A stretch of 64,000 nucleotides of DNA from Raineyella sp044508675 (GCA_044508675.1 JBIQHF010000002.1:62001-126000); one strand, 5' to 3'; positions 7,184 to 15,638 are shown, counted from the stretch's first letter. Numbers and translations are program-made. Notes: generated from the letters alone by a model not told the origin.

Positions 7184-8854
7184 ATGCCAGTCTTCCAGCC
7201 AACACTCGCCCCTCTTGGCAGTGTGACGGCCTCCGCCCTGGTGGCGTTGGTTCCCATCCTCGTCATGCTGCTCACCCTCGGCGTGCTGAGGTGGAGGGCG
7301 CATCGGGCGGGGCTGGCCTCGTTGCTCGCCGCACTGGTGGTGTCCGTGCTCGCCTTCGACATGCCGGCCCGCATGGCCGGGCTGTCCGCCCTCCAGGGCG
7401 CCGCCTTCGGCATCTTCCCGATCACCTGGATCCTGCTGACGGCCATCTGGATGTACGACGTGACCGTCGTGAGCGGTCGGTTCGAGGACCTGCGATCGAC
7501 CTTCTCCCTCATCACCGATGACCCGCGGGTGCTCGCGATCCTGATCGCGTTCTGCTTCGGCGGACTGCTGGAGGCGCTGGCCGGCTTCGGTGCGCCGGTC
7601 GCGATCACCTCTGTGATGCTGGTCTCGATCGGCTACGCGCCGCTGCGGTCGGCGCTCACTGCGCTGCTGGCCAACACGGCCCCGGTCGCCTTCGGGGCGA
7701 TCGCCACCCCGATCATCATGGCCGGCAATGTCTCGGGACTCGACTATATGCGGATCGGCGCCTTCGTCGGGAGGCAGACCGCCATCCTGGCGTTCCTGGT
7801 GCCGTTCCTGATTCTGCTGCTGATCGATGGCTTCCGTGGGTTGAAGCAGACCTGGCCGGCCGCCCTCACCATCGGCACCGTGTTCGCCGCAGCCAAGTGG
7901 ATCACGTCCAGTTGGATCTCCGTGGAGCTGACCGACGTCATCGCCTCCCTGGCCGGCATCGCCGCCGGGGTCGTGCTGATGCGGTTCTGGAAGCCGTCGG
8001 CATCGGCCGAGGCCCGGGCCCGGGTCGGCCTGCCGATGAAGGGCGAGCCGTCCCCCACGCTGGCAGTGGAGGAACTCGCCCCGGTAGATCCGGCCGGACT
8101 CACCGCCGGCCGGATCTGGATGGCCCTGCTGCCGTACGTGCTGGTGGTCGCACTGTTCTCGATCGTCAACCTGATCGACCCGATCCGTACCGCGATCGCC
8201 TCGACCGACATCGTCTTCGGCTGGCCGGGCCTGGCCGGCAATGTCCTCGATGCCACCGGCGAGCCGATCGGCCGGACCACCTACAAGCTCGGCCTGCTGT
8301 CCTCGCCGGGCACCCTGCTGGCCCTGGTCGCCTTGGTGACCGCGATCATCTACCGCGTCCCGATGCGGGCGACCTTCGGGTCGCTCGGACGCAACGCCCG
8401 CAAGATGTGCTTCACCGCCCTGACCATCGCCTCGGTCGTCGCCCTGGCGTACGTGATGGACTTCTCGGGCCAGACGCTGACGATCGGGACCTGGATCGCC
8501 GGCACCGGCACGCTGTTCGCCTACCTGTCCCCGGGGCTCGGCTGGATCGGTACGTACGTGACCGGCTCCGACACCACTGCCAATGCCCTGTTCGGCGGCC
8601 TGCAGGCGACGGTCGGCCAGCAGATCGGCATCGACCCCTACCTGACCGTGTCCGCGAACGCCTCCGGTGGTGTCCTCGGCAAGATGATCAGCCCACAGAA
8701 CCTCGCGATCGCCGCGACCTCGGTCGGTCTGGCCGGGCACGAGTCCATCATCCTGCGCAGGATCCTGCCCTGGAGCCTGGGCCTGCTCGTGTTCCTGTGC
8801 CTCGTGGTCGGCCTGTTGGCCACACCCATCCTCGGCTGGCTACTGCCGGCCTGA
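7184..8854 (+). CDS. lctP: L-lactate permease family transporter
   Basis: Integral membrane importer of lactate or related 2-hydroxyacids (LctP family), driven by the proton gradient. 556 aa with about 12-14 hydrophobic segments from residue ~17. Family motifs include the glycine-rich LLEALAGFGAPVAITS region and SPQNLAIAA near the C-terminus. The ATG at 7184 is chosen because a GGAG Shine-Dalgarno precedes it. A TTGACA hexamer at 7140-7145 may be a -35, without a clear -10. No lactate dehydrogenase is adjacent; a hairpin follows the gene. Substrate inferred from family. Confidence 0.9.
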   Translation: MPVFQPTLAPLGSVTASALVALVPILVMLLTLGVLRWRAHRAGLASLLAALVVSVLAFDMPARMAGLSALQGAAFGIFPITWILLTAIWMYDVTVVSGRFEDLRSTFSLITDDPRVLAILIAFCFGGLLEALAGFGAPVAITSVMLVSIGYAPLRSALTALLANTAPVAFGAIATPIIMAGNVSGLDYMRIGAFVGRQTAILAFLVPFLILLLIDGFRGLKQTWPAALTIGTVFAAAKWITSSWISVELTDVIASLAGIAAGVVLMRFWKPSASAEARARVGLPMKGEPSPTLAVEELAPVDPAGLTAGRIWMALLPYVLVVALFSIVNLIDPIRTAIASTDIVFGWPGLAGNVLDATGEPIGRTTYKLGLLSSPGTLLALVALVTAIIYRVPMRATFGSLGRNARKMCFTALTIASVVALAYVMDFSGQTLTIGTWIAGTGTLFAYLSPGLGWIGTYVTGSDTTANALFGGLQATVGQQIGIDPYLTVSANASGGVLGKMISPQNLAIAATSVGLAGHESIILRRILPWSLGLLVFLCLVVGLLATPILGWLLPA

Positions 8855-8855
8855 C

Positions 8856-8885
8856 CAACCCGCAGTCTCCTACCGGACTGGGTTG
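8856..8885. terminator. Hairpin between lctP and zur
   Basis: CAACCC-g-CAGTC (8856-8867) pairs with GACTGGGTTG (8876-8885) with one bulged base, between convergent genes; likely a bidirectional terminator. Confidence 0.5.
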
Positions 8886-8953
8886 CCTGAACATCTGTCC
8901 ACTGACCTGGATCAGGGGCCGTCGGCCACCTGTGGGCGGTGATTGTCGACTGC

Positions 8954-9355
8954 TCAGCCGCGCCTGTCCCAGCAGTCGGCACAGACGCCGTAGATCTCCA
9001 GGTCGTGGCTGACGTCGTGGAAGCCGTTCTCGGCGGCCAGGGACTGGGTCCAGGTGAGGACGTCGGGATCCTCGACCTCGACGGTGCGCCGGCAGTCCTT
9101 GCAGACCAGGTGGTGGTGATGGTGGTCCGACGTGCAGCGTCGGTATGCTGCCTCGCCCTCACTGGTGCGCAGCATGTCGACCTCACCGGCATCGGCCATC
9201 GCCTGGAGGGTGCGGTAGACCGTGGTCAGCCCGACCTGGTCCCCGCGCTCGCGCAGCAGCTCATGCACCTGCTGGGCCGTGTGGAACTCCTCCACCTCGG
9301 CCATGACGCGGGCGACCGCCTCCCGCTGCCTGGTCGTACGTTGACCGACCCTCAT
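8954..9355 (-). CDS. zur: Fur-family zinc uptake regulator
   Basis: Zinc-dependent repressor of the Fur family, 133 aa, last gene of the znuA-znuC-znuB-zur cluster. N-terminal winged helix (TTRQREAVARVMAE through LTTVYRTLQAMADAGEV), then a dimer domain with a five-His stretch (78-82) next to CKDC (85-88) and a second pair CADC (125-128), giving the structural Cys4 zinc site. The ATG at 9355 is chosen because AGGAGGAGG lies just upstream; longer in-frame starts would overlap znuB. Its place beside znu genes and the Zur-like palindrome at znuA identify it as Zur rather than Fur. Confidence 0.9.
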   Translation of the reverse strand: MRVGQRTTRQREAVARVMAEVEEFHTAQQVHELLRERGDQVGLTTVYRTLQAMADAGEVDMLRTSEGEAAYRRCTSDHHHHHLVCKDCRRTVEVEDPDVLTWTQSLAAENGFHDVSHDLEIYGVCADCWDRRG

Positions 9356-9374
9356 GTCGGCTCCTCCTCCTTGT

Positions 9375-10364
9375 TCAGTGCTCGTCGTAGTGCTGACCGT
9401 GCAGGGCATGCCGGTGGCCGTCGTGCAGGTAGTCGACGTGGTCGCCGTGGCGCACGGTGGGATGGGTGCAGTCCGGGCCGCCGTGGACGTGCGGATGCGC
9501 CTCCGCGGTCTCGTGGACAGCCGGCACCATCTCGTCAGCGACCGGAACGGTGCGGCGCCCGCGCCTACGGCGGGTCAGCAGGGAGCCGATCGGCAACGAC
9601 GCCACGAACACGGCGATCGCGAGCAGCACGATCAGCGCGCCCGGTGGTGCGTTCCAGTAGTAGGAGCCGAGGATGCCGCCACCGGCGGCCGCCACGCCGA
9701 TCACCATCGCGACGGCCATGCTCCACCGGAAGCCGCTGACCAGGTTGCGGCTGGCGGCCACCGGGACGACCATCAGCGCGCTGACGAGCAGCAGGCCGAC
9801 TGTACGCATCGACAGCGAGATGACCACCGCGGCCAGTACCACGATCAGGTAGTTGTAGAAGCTCGTCCGCAGCCCGAGCGTGCGGGCGTACTCCTCGTCG
9901 GTGGAGACGGCGAAGAGTCGGTCGGACAGGCCCAGCGAGACGATCAGGGCAACGACGGTCAGGCCCAGGATCATCGCCAGGTCGGTGTTGCTGATCGTGG
10001 TGATCGAGCCGAAGAGGTACTGGTTCAGCCCGCCGGAGCCCGCGAGCCCGGACATGAAGACACCGCCGGCGAGGCCACCGTAGAACAGGATCGCCAGGCC
10101 GACATCCCCGGACGCTCGTTGGTGCTGCCGCAGGTACTCGATCAGGATGGCGCCCAGGATCGACACCACGATGGCGACCGGAAGGGGACTGGTGCCGGTC
10201 AGCAGGGCCAGGCCGACGCCGGCGATGGCCACGTGCCCCAGGCCGTCGCCGAGCAGGCTCAGCCGCTTCTGGACGATATAGATGCCGATCGTCGGGGCGA
10301 TCAGCCCGGTCAGTAGCGCGGCGATGAGGGCGCGCTGCATGAAGGCGTAGCTGAAGGCTTCCAT
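9375..10364 (-). CDS. znuB: Zinc ABC transporter permease with His-rich tail
   Basis: Membrane subunit of the zinc importer, 329 aa, with about eight hydrophobic segments in residues 10-275 (ABC-3 family; QKRLSLLGDGLGHVAIAGVG is the family coupling region). The unusual part is the cytoplasmic tail: residues 284-329 hold 13 histidines, a probable metal-binding or buffering segment absent from many ZnuB proteins. The start overlaps the znuC stop by one base (TGATG), so translation is coupled. The zur start follows after 19 bp. Confidence 0.92.
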   Translation of the reverse strand: MEAFSYAFMQRALIAALLTGLIAPTIGIYIVQKRLSLLGDGLGHVAIAGVGLALLTGTSPLPVAIVVSILGAILIEYLRQHQRASGDVGLAILFYGGLAGGVFMSGLAGSGGLNQYLFGSITTISNTDLAMILGLTVVALIVSLGLSDRLFAVSTDEEYARTLGLRTSFYNYLIVVLAAVVISLSMRTVGLLLVSALMVVPVAASRNLVSGFRWSMAVAMVIGVAAAGGGILGSYYWNAPPGALIVLLAIAVFVASLPIGSLLTRRRRGRRTVPVADEMVPAVHETAEAHPHVHGGPDCTHPTVRHGDHVDYLHDGHRHALHGQHYDEH

Positions 10365-11164
10365 CAGTCCTCCCCGGGGTGCTCGAGGGTCGTCGGGTAG
10401 CTCGGCACCCAGTCGGCGGACGCGGAGACATGTTCGGGCGGGAGGTGGTGCTCGTGCGGCAGGGAGAGCTCGAACCCCGTCCCGTCGTACGCCAACCGGC
10501 CGTCCTGGAGCAGGAGGGTGCGGGTGACGAGTTCGGCGAAGGGCCCCGTCTCGTGCAGCACCACCAGGACGGTCAGTGCCCGAGAGCCTGTCAGTTCGCG
10601 CATCAGGTCCGCCAGGGACTGCTGCGTCTCCCGGTCGACGCCTGCCAGCGGCTCGTCCATCACCAGCAGGTCCGGCTCGGTGGCCAGCGCCCGCGCGATC
10701 ATCGCGCGGCGGCGCTGGCCACCGGACAGGTGGGCGATCTGGGCTGTCGCCTTCCCGGCGAGGGTGACTTCCTCGATCGCCCGGGTCACGGCCTCCCGGT
10801 CCGTGCGTCCGGCGGGCTGGAACGGGCGCCGTCGCGGCAGCCGGCCGGTGCCGACCAACTCGCGCACGGTGGCGTTGAGCAGGGCCGGGTCGACGTGCTG
10901 GGGGACGTAGCCGAGTCGCTGCCAGGAGCGGAACCCGTCCAGACGGTCGCCGAACAGTTCGATGTCGCCGCGCTGGTGGGGCACCAGGCCGAGCAGCGCA
11001 CGCAGCAGCGTGGTCTTGCCCGAACCGTTGGGTCCCAGCAGGGCGACGAACTCCCCGGCGTGAATGTCGCCAGTGACCCCGCGGACGACCGGCAGGCCGC
11101 CGAGACTGACCGAGACGTCACGCAGTGCCACGACCGGAGTGGAATCGATTGTCACTTTCCCCAT
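10364..11164 (-). CDS. znuC: Zinc ABC transporter ATP-binding protein
   Basis: ATPase of the zinc importer, 266 aa. Walker A GPNGSGKTTLLRALLG, signature LSGGQRRR, Walker B LLVMDEPLAGVD and the switch His in VVLHE are all present. The C-terminus has an extra short His-rich stretch (PHEHHLPPEH). The ATG at 11164 is chosen because translation upstream would run into antisense znuA sequence. It lies 49 bp after znuA and overlaps znuB by one base, so the three genes are one operon. Confidence 0.94.
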   Translation of the reverse strand: MGKVTIDSTPVVALRDVSVSLGGLPVVRGVTGDIHAGEFVALLGPNGSGKTTLLRALLGLVPHQRGDIELFGDRLDGFRSWQRLGYVPQHVDPALLNATVRELVGTGRLPRRRPFQPAGRTDREAVTRAIEEVTLAGKATAQIAHLSGGQRRRAMIARALATEPDLLVMDEPLAGVDRETQQSLADLMRELTGSRALTVLVVLHETGPFAELVTRTLLLQDGRLAYDGTGFELSLPHEHHLPPEHVSASADWVPSYPTTLEHPGED

Positions 11165-11213
11165 GGTACGGGTCTCGGATCGTACAGTCGGGGTCGCAGG
11201 GGGCGTGCGCCGG

Positions 11214-12251
11214 TCACTGGCAGCCGTTCGCGGTGCGCAGGGCCTCGAGGTTGGACCGCATCCGGCTCGGGTAGTCGGTGCCGCGCGAGTCGTCCTGGGC
11301 CGGTGCGCTGATCGGGTCGAGCAGGTCGGTCCGCAGGTTCCCGTCCCTGGCGATCGCCTCGGACACCGCGGGGGAGACCGCAGTCTCGAAGAAGATCGTG
11401 GTGACGCCCTCCCGGGCGGCGAGGTCCTGGACCTCGGCCAGGCGTGCGGCGGTCGGTTCGACCGAGGCGTCGAGGCCGCGGACGGGGACCTGCTCCAGGC
11501 CGTACCGGTCGGCGAGGTAGCCGAATGCGGCATGGGACGGGATGAAGATCGTGCGCTCGCAGGTGGCGAGTCCAGTCGCGTACTCGTTGTCCAGGCCCTG
11601 CAGCTGCTGGACCACCACGTCGGTGTTGGCCGCGTACGTCGAGGCGTTCGCGGGGTCGATCCGGCTGAGTTCGTCGCGGACGCCGACGGCGATGTTCTCC
11701 ATGTTCTTCGGGTCCAGCCAGACGTGCGGATCGGCGTGGCCGTCCTCATCGGCATGGTCTTCGGTGGCGTGNNNNNNNNNNNNNNNNNNNNNNNNNNNNN
11801 NNNNNNNNNNNNNNNNNNNNNNNNNNNNNNNNNNNNNNNNNNNNNNNNNNNNNNNNNNNNNNNNNNNNNNNGCGTGGTCCTCCAGCGCTGGCACCAGCGT
11901 GGCCGCGTTCAGGGCCGTCCCCTGGGTGCCGCTGGCGACCGCGTCGTCGACCGCCGGGGTCAGTGAGGCCTCGTAGACCACTAGGTCGGCCTCCTGGGTG
12001 ATGGCGGCGGTCTGGCGTGGGGTCAGTTCGAGGGAATGGGCGTCACCGCCGGCCTGCATCAGGCCATCGACCGCCACTTTGTCCCCGCCGACCTGCTCGA
12101 CCAACCACTGGTACGGGTAGATGCCGGTGACGACATGGACCTTCCCGGTCTGGTCGGGGCCGGCGGACGGGGTCGCTTCGGTCCCGCAGGCGGACAACAG
12201 GGTCAGGGCGGCCAGTCCTGCCGCTCCGGTCAGGAGGTGAGAGATCTTCAT
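11214..12251 (-). CDS. znuA: Zinc-binding lipoprotein (interrupted by an assembly gap)
   Basis: Substrate-binding subunit of the zinc importer. The N-terminus is a lipoprotein signal with lipobox LLSAC, followed by a cluster A-1/TroA fold: GIYPYQWLVEQVGG, DAHSLELTPRQ (metal His), DPHVWLDPKNMENIA (metal His) and SHAAFGYLADRYGL (metal His). The 100-N gap falls in the His/Asp/Glu-rich loop before DPHVW, whose ends read LEDH and HATEDHADEDGHA. Both sides are in one frame as drawn, but true loop length is unknown. The ATG at 12251 is preferred to 12266 because the Zur box covers the interval and the message looks leaderless. Confidence 0.9.
   Translation of the reverse strand: MKISHLLTGAAGLAALTLLSACGTEATPSAGPDQTGKVHVVTGIYPYQWLVEQVGGDKVAVDGLMQAGGDAHSLELTPRQTAAITQEADLVVYEASLTPAVDDAVASGTQGTALNAATLVPALEDHXXXXXXXXXXXXXXXXXXXXXXXXXXXXXXXXXXHATEDHADEDGHADPHVWLDPKNMENIAVGVRDELSRIDPANASTYAANTDVVVQQLQGLDNEYATGLATCERTIFIPSHAAFGYLADRYGLEQVPVRGLDASVEPTAARLAEVQDLAAREGVTTIFFETAVSPAVSEAIARDGNLRTDLLDPISAPAQDDSRGTDYPSRMRSNLEALRTANGCQ
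11772..11871. other. Assembly gap (100 N) in the znuA histidine-rich loop
   Basis: Exactly 100 unknown bases. The flanks do not repeat each other, unlike the other two gaps, so real sequence is probably missing. The coding frame on the two sides agrees if the true length is 1 modulo 3, as for 100. The repetitive His/Asp codons around it probably caused the break. Confidence 0.9.
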
Positions 12252-12265
12252 GAGAATCATTTTCA
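12251..12265. promoter_or_regulatory. Zur box over the znuA start
   Basis: TGAGAATCATTTTCA (on the coding strand TGAAAATGATTCTCA) is a near-perfect 7-1-7 palindrome matching the actinobacterial Zur consensus TGAAAATGATTTTCA closely. It spans the presumed -10 (GAAAAT) and the first base of the ATG, so bound Zur would block initiation of a leaderless transcript. Confidence 0.85.
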
Positions 12266-12318
12266 TCTAAGGGTCTAATGAAAGTCAAAACCAGTAAGGG
12301 AGCCACGCTCGCCTCGGC

Positions 12319-12324
12319 TAGGCT
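12319..12324 (+). promoter_or_regulatory. -10 element TAGGCT of leaderless ABM-domain gene
   Basis: TAGGCT ends 6 nt before GTG 12331. It lies about 70 bp from the divergent znuA start. Confidence 0.5.
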
Positions 12325-12330
12325 CGCGGG

Positions 12331-12642
12331 GTGCTCGTGATCCACCGCTTCCGGGTCCCCGAGGACCGCCGCGCCCAATTCCTGCCCGCCGCCGATGCCG
12401 CCCTGGAGCACTTCCGGGCCCGACCGGACGTGCAGGGCGTCGACCTGGTCGCCAACATCGATGACCCACAGCTGTGGGCGATGGTCACCCGCTGGCCCGA
12501 CCCGGGCAGCTACCGCCGGGCGATCGGTGGGGCTGCGGCCACGTACGCCCTGATGCCGGTGATGGCGTACGCGCTCGACGAGCCGAGCGCCTACCTCCCG
12601 GCCGACGAACTGGGCGACAACATCCCCCGCGGCGCCCGCTGA
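12331..12642 (+). CDS. Small ABM-like (dimeric alpha/beta barrel) protein
   Basis: 103-aa protein with the ferredoxin-like pattern of antibiotic-biosynthesis-monooxygenase-like proteins: a beta strand MLVIHRFRVP, a long helix (RAQFLPAADAALEHFRARP), central strands (GVDLVANIDDPQLWAMVTRW), then a helix and tail. This fold serves as monooxygenase, haem-degrading or simply dimerising unit, and no catalytic residues can be assigned here. The GTG start follows a TAGGCT box by 6 nt. It lies between znuA (divergent) and glyS. Confidence 0.65.
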   Translation: MLVIHRFRVPEDRRAQFLPAADAALEHFRARPDVQGVDLVANIDDPQLWAMVTRWPDPGSYRRAIGGAAATYALMPVMAYALDEPSAYLPADELGDNIPRGAR

Positions 12643-12660
12643 CCGGGGTCGTGACCCGGA

Positions 12661-12689
12661 ATGACCGGCAAGTGTCGTTCGGCTAGGGT
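12661..12689 (+). promoter_or_regulatory. Candidate glyS promoter
   Basis: ATGACC (12661-12666) and TAGGGT (12684-12689) with a 17-nt spacer, giving a 5' leader of about 50 nt that contains the GGAG Shine-Dalgarno of glyS. Confidence 0.4.
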
Positions 12690-12745
12690 GGCCGCTGGTG
12701 GCATCAGCCTGATGTCCCCAATTGACTGACCAACGGAGTGAACAC

Positions 12746-14134
12746 GTGGCCCCGAGCAAGCTCGACAATGTCATTTCCCTCGCCAAGCGGCGCGGTTTCG
12801 TCTTTCCCAGCGGGGAGATCTACGGTGGCACCCGCTCCGCGTGGGACTACGGGCCCTACGGCGTCGAGCTGAAGGAGAACATCAAGCGGCAGTGGTGGAA
12901 GTGGATGGTCACCGGTCGCGAGGACGTCGTGGGCCTGGACTCCTCGATCATCCTGCCGCACGACGTGTGGGTGGCCTCGGGCCACGTCGGCGTCTTCACC
13001 GACCCGCTGACCGAGTGCCTGTCCTGCCACAAGCGTGAGCGGGCCGACCACCTGCAGGAGGCGTACGCGGAGAAGCACGGCATCGACGATCCCGACAGCG
13101 TCCCGCTGACCGAGATCAACTGCCCCAACTGTGGCACCAAGGGCCAGTGGACCGAGCCGCGTGACTTCAACATGATGCTGAAGACCTACCTCGGGCCGGT
13201 CGAGGACCAGTCCGGCCTGCACTACCTGCGCCCGGAGACCGCCCAGGGCATCTTCGTCAACTTCAAGAACGTGATGACGTCGGCCCGCAAGAAGCCGCCG
13301 TTCGGCATCGGCCAGGTCGGCAAGTCGTTCCGCAACGAGATCACCCCGGGCAACTTCATCTTCCGCACCCGCGAGTTCGAGCAGATGGAGCTGGAGTTCT
13401 TCGTCGAGCCCGGCACCGACGACGAGTGGTTCGACTACTGGATCGAGAACCGTCGCGACTGGTACCTCGGGCTCGGCATCGATCCGCAGAACCTGCGCTA
13501 CTACGAGCACCCGAAGGAGAAGCTGTCGCACTACTCCAAGCGAACGATCGATATCGAGTACCGCTTCGGCTTCCAGGGCTCCGACTGGGGCGAGCTGGAG
13601 GGCATCGCCAACCGTACGGACTTCGACTTGGGGACCCACTCCAAGCACTCCGGCACCGAGCTGGACTTCTTCGACCAGGCCAAGAGCGAGCACTACACGC
13701 CGTACGTGATCGAGCCCTCGGCCGGACTCACCCGCTCGCTGATGGCGTTCATGGTCGACGCGTACGTCGAGGACGAGGCGCCGAATGCGAAGGGCGGGGT
13801 GGACAAGCGCACCGTACTCAAGCTCGACCCGCGCCTGGCCCCGGTGAAGGTCGCCGTGCTGCCGCTGTCGCGCAACGAGTCCCTCACCCCGAAGGCCAAG
13901 GACCTGGCGGCCACCCTGCGCAAGTACTGGAACGTCGACTTCGACGATGCCCAGGCCATCGGCAAGCGCTACCGCCGCCAGGACGAGATCGGTACCCCGT
14001 TCTGTGTCACCGTGGACTTCGACACCCTCGAGGACCAGGCCGTCACCGTGCGCGAACGGGACACCATGGCCCAGGAGCGGATCGCACTCGACCAGGTCGA
14101 GTCCTACCTCGCCGCCCGGTTGGTAGGGTGCTGA
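12746..14134 (+). CDS. glyS: Glycyl-tRNA synthetase, dimeric type
   Basis: Charges tRNA-Gly with glycine; class II synthetase of the single-chain homodimeric type found in actinobacteria, archaea and eukaryotes, not the bacterial alpha2beta2 type. 462 aa. Seen: GYGPYGVELKEN-like motif 1 region (YGPYGVELKENI), a zinc-knuckle pair (CLSCHKRE and CPNCGTKG), the class II motif 2 block YLRPETAQGIFVNFKN, and a C-terminal anticodon-binding domain from about residue 360. The GTG at 12746 is chosen for the GGAG 7 nt upstream; an in-frame TTG at 12722 is less likely. A DUF6457 gene follows after 1 bp. Confidence 0.95.
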   Translation: MAPSKLDNVISLAKRRGFVFPSGEIYGGTRSAWDYGPYGVELKENIKRQWWKWMVTGREDVVGLDSSIILPHDVWVASGHVGVFTDPLTECLSCHKRERADHLQEAYAEKHGIDDPDSVPLTEINCPNCGTKGQWTEPRDFNMMLKTYLGPVEDQSGLHYLRPETAQGIFVNFKNVMTSARKKPPFGIGQVGKSFRNEITPGNFIFRTREFEQMELEFFVEPGTDDEWFDYWIENRRDWYLGLGIDPQNLRYYEHPKEKLSHYSKRTIDIEYRFGFQGSDWGELEGIANRTDFDLGTHSKHSGTELDFFDQAKSEHYTPYVIEPSAGLTRSLMAFMVDAYVEDEAPNAKGGVDKRTVLKLDPRLAPVKVAVLPLSRNESLTPKAKDLAATLRKYWNVDFDDAQAIGKRYRRQDEIGTPFCVTVDFDTLEDQAVTVRERDTMAQERIALDQVESYLAARLVGC

Positions 14135-14135
14135 C

Positions 14136-14417
14136 ATGGCCAAGTCATCGAATCCCGCCGTCGAGGCGGAGAAGATGCGTGAAATGGGGGAGTGGCTCGA
14201 CGCCGTCCTCGCCGAGCTGGGTCTCGAGGCAGGCGTTCTCGAGCAGCTGCGTACGCCGATGCTGGACATGATCGCGGAGGTGGCCCACGGTCCGAGCCGC
14301 CCGGGAGCCCCGCTCACGGCGATGTTGGTCGGTCTGGTGTCCGATCCCTCCGACGTCGACGCCATCCTGGCCCGGGTGGCGCGGGTCCGCGAGCTCGCCG
14401 CGAACTGGCCCGGCTGA
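14136..14417 (+). CDS. DUF6457 domain protein
   Basis: 93-aa small helical protein. The sequence (EWLDAVLAELGL at 18-29, then MLDMIAEVAHGPSRPGAPLT and LVGLVSD) matches DUF6457, an actinobacterial family often found beside or fused to molybdopterin-guanine dinucleotide synthesis proteins; its function is unknown. It starts 1 bp after the glyS stop and is surely co-transcribed with it. No molybdenum cofactor gene is adjacent here. Confidence 0.75.
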   Translation: MAKSSNPAVEAEKMREMGEWLDAVLAELGLEAGVLEQLRTPMLDMIAEVAHGPSRPGAPLTAMLVGLVSDPSDVDAILARVARVRELAANWPG

Positions 14418-14434
14418 TCCGTCCCCGCACCTGA

Positions 14435-14923
14435 TCAGACCACGTACGGTCCCAGCCGGGTCTCGGGTCGGTCCTCCAGGACCACCCGGACCCGGTTGGC
14501 ATGGACCGGCGCCATCGCCGGCAGCCGGTCGACCGGGAAGAAGCGGGCCTGGGTGGTCTCCTCGTGGTCGGGCCGGGGCTCGCCGGACACCCACCAGCAG
14601 CGGAACGTATGGTCGATGTACTGCGACCGGTCACCGTTCTCGTACGTCACCACGTCGGTCACCGTGACCCAGGCGAGCCGTTCGACCTCCGTGACCACGC
14701 CGGCCTCCTCGCGCGCCTCGCGCACGGCGGCGACGTGCGGCTCCTCGCCGGGGTCGATGATCCCGGACACCGGGGTCCACTGGCCGTTGTCGGCGCGCTG
14801 GACCAGCAACGTCTCCAGGCCATCGGCGCCCTCGCGGAGCACGACCGCGGTCGCCCCGGAGAGCCACAACAGGTCATGCCCCAGCTTCTCCCGCTGCCGG
14901 AGGACGAAGTCGGGAGTCGCCAT
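14435..14923 (-). CDS. NUDIX hydrolase
   Basis: 162-aa NUDIX pyrophosphohydrolase. The Nudix box reads GEEPHVAAVREAREEAG, with all the acidic metal ligands, and is preceded by the substrate-entry strand NGQWTPVSGIIDPG. The family cleaves nucleoside diphosphates linked to other groups (oxidised nucleotides, NADH, sugar nucleotides); the substrate here cannot be fixed. Its ATG overlaps the stop of the upstream HAD gene by one base (TGATG), so the two are translated together. Confidence 0.9.
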   Translation of the reverse strand: MATPDFVLRQREKLGHDLLWLSGATAVVLREGADGLETLLVQRADNGQWTPVSGIIDPGEEPHVAAVREAREEAGVVTEVERLAWVTVTDVVTYENGDRSQYIDHTFRCWWVSGEPRPDHEETTQARFFPVDRLPAMAPVHANRVRVVLEDRPETRLGPYVV

Positions 14924-15579
14924 CAGCGCAGTCCTTCCACCAGCTCGACCGTGACCTCGTCGAGCCCGTCGACGACCACGGCCGCCAGGGCGAGCGCATT
15001 CGTGGCGGGTGGGAACTCGGGTCGTGGGACGGCGACCACCGCCATGCCGGCCGCGGCCGCCGCGCGCAGGCCGTTGCTGGAATCCTCGATCGCCACCGCA
15101 GTGGCAGGGTCGACGCCGAGCAGTGCGCAGGTCCTCAGGTAGCCGTCGGGGGCCGGTTTGCCGCGTTCGACCTCCTCGGTGGAGACGGTCGCGACGAACC
15201 GGTCCGCCACGCCGAGGGTGGCGAGGCTGGAATCGATGATCCGCCGGGGAGAGGACGAGGCCAGCCCCAGCGGCCACACGCCGGCCAGCCGCTCCACTGC
15301 CGCCACCGCCCCCGGCAGGGTGGGCAGGTGCTCGGCGTACCGGGCCACGATCGCGTCGATCGTACGGTCCGCGACCTGCTCGGGGGGCCCGTGCAAACCC
15401 ACCGCCTTCACCAGGTAGCGCGACCACTCCGGGGTGCTCATCCCCATCATGGCGGTGGTGGCCTCGTCGGGCCACGGCACGCCGTCCTCGGCGGCCAGCC
15501 CGCGCCGCACCTCGTCCCAGATCACCTCGGTGTCGGTGAGTACGCCATCCAAGTCGAACACGATCGCCCGTGGGGTCAT
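14923..15579 (-). CDS. HAD-superfamily phosphatase
   Basis: 218-aa hydrolase of HAD subfamily IA with an alpha-helical cap. Motif I AIVFDLDGVLTDTEV supplies the nucleophile and acid/base aspartates, LASSSPRR is motif II, GKPAPDGYL motif III and AIEDSSNGLRAA motif IV. It resembles beta-phosphoglucomutase/2-deoxyglucose-6-phosphatase-like proteins; the substrate is uncertain. The start at 15579 is set by motif spacing and by a TACGAT box 6 nt upstream on the minus strand. Divergent from dusB; coupled to the NUDIX gene. Confidence 0.9.
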   Translation of the reverse strand: MTPRAIVFDLDGVLTDTEVIWDEVRRGLAAEDGVPWPDEATTAMMGMSTPEWSRYLVKAVGLHGPPEQVADRTIDAIVARYAEHLPTLPGAVAAVERLAGVWPLGLASSSPRRIIDSSLATLGVADRFVATVSTEEVERGKPAPDGYLRTCALLGVDPATAVAIEDSSNGLRAAAAAGMAVVAVPRPEFPPATNALALAAVVVDGLDEVTVELVEGLR

Positions 15580-15585
15580 GCTGCC

Positions 15586-15591
15586 ATCGTA
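15586..15591 (-). promoter_or_regulatory. -10 element TACGAT of leaderless HAD gene
   Basis: On the minus strand TACGAT ends 6 nt before the ATG at 15579. The dusB -10 box lies only about 35 bp away on the other strand. Confidence 0.5.
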
Positions 15592-15626
15592 GAGGGCGGC
15601 ACTTTCGGTTCCCTCGCCTCGCTGCG

Positions 15627-15632
15627 TACACT
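15627..15632 (+). promoter_or_regulatory. -10 element TACACT of leaderless dusB
   Basis: TACACT ends 6 nt before GTG 15639 and supports that start. Confidence 0.5.
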
Positions 15633-15638
15633 CGGCCG

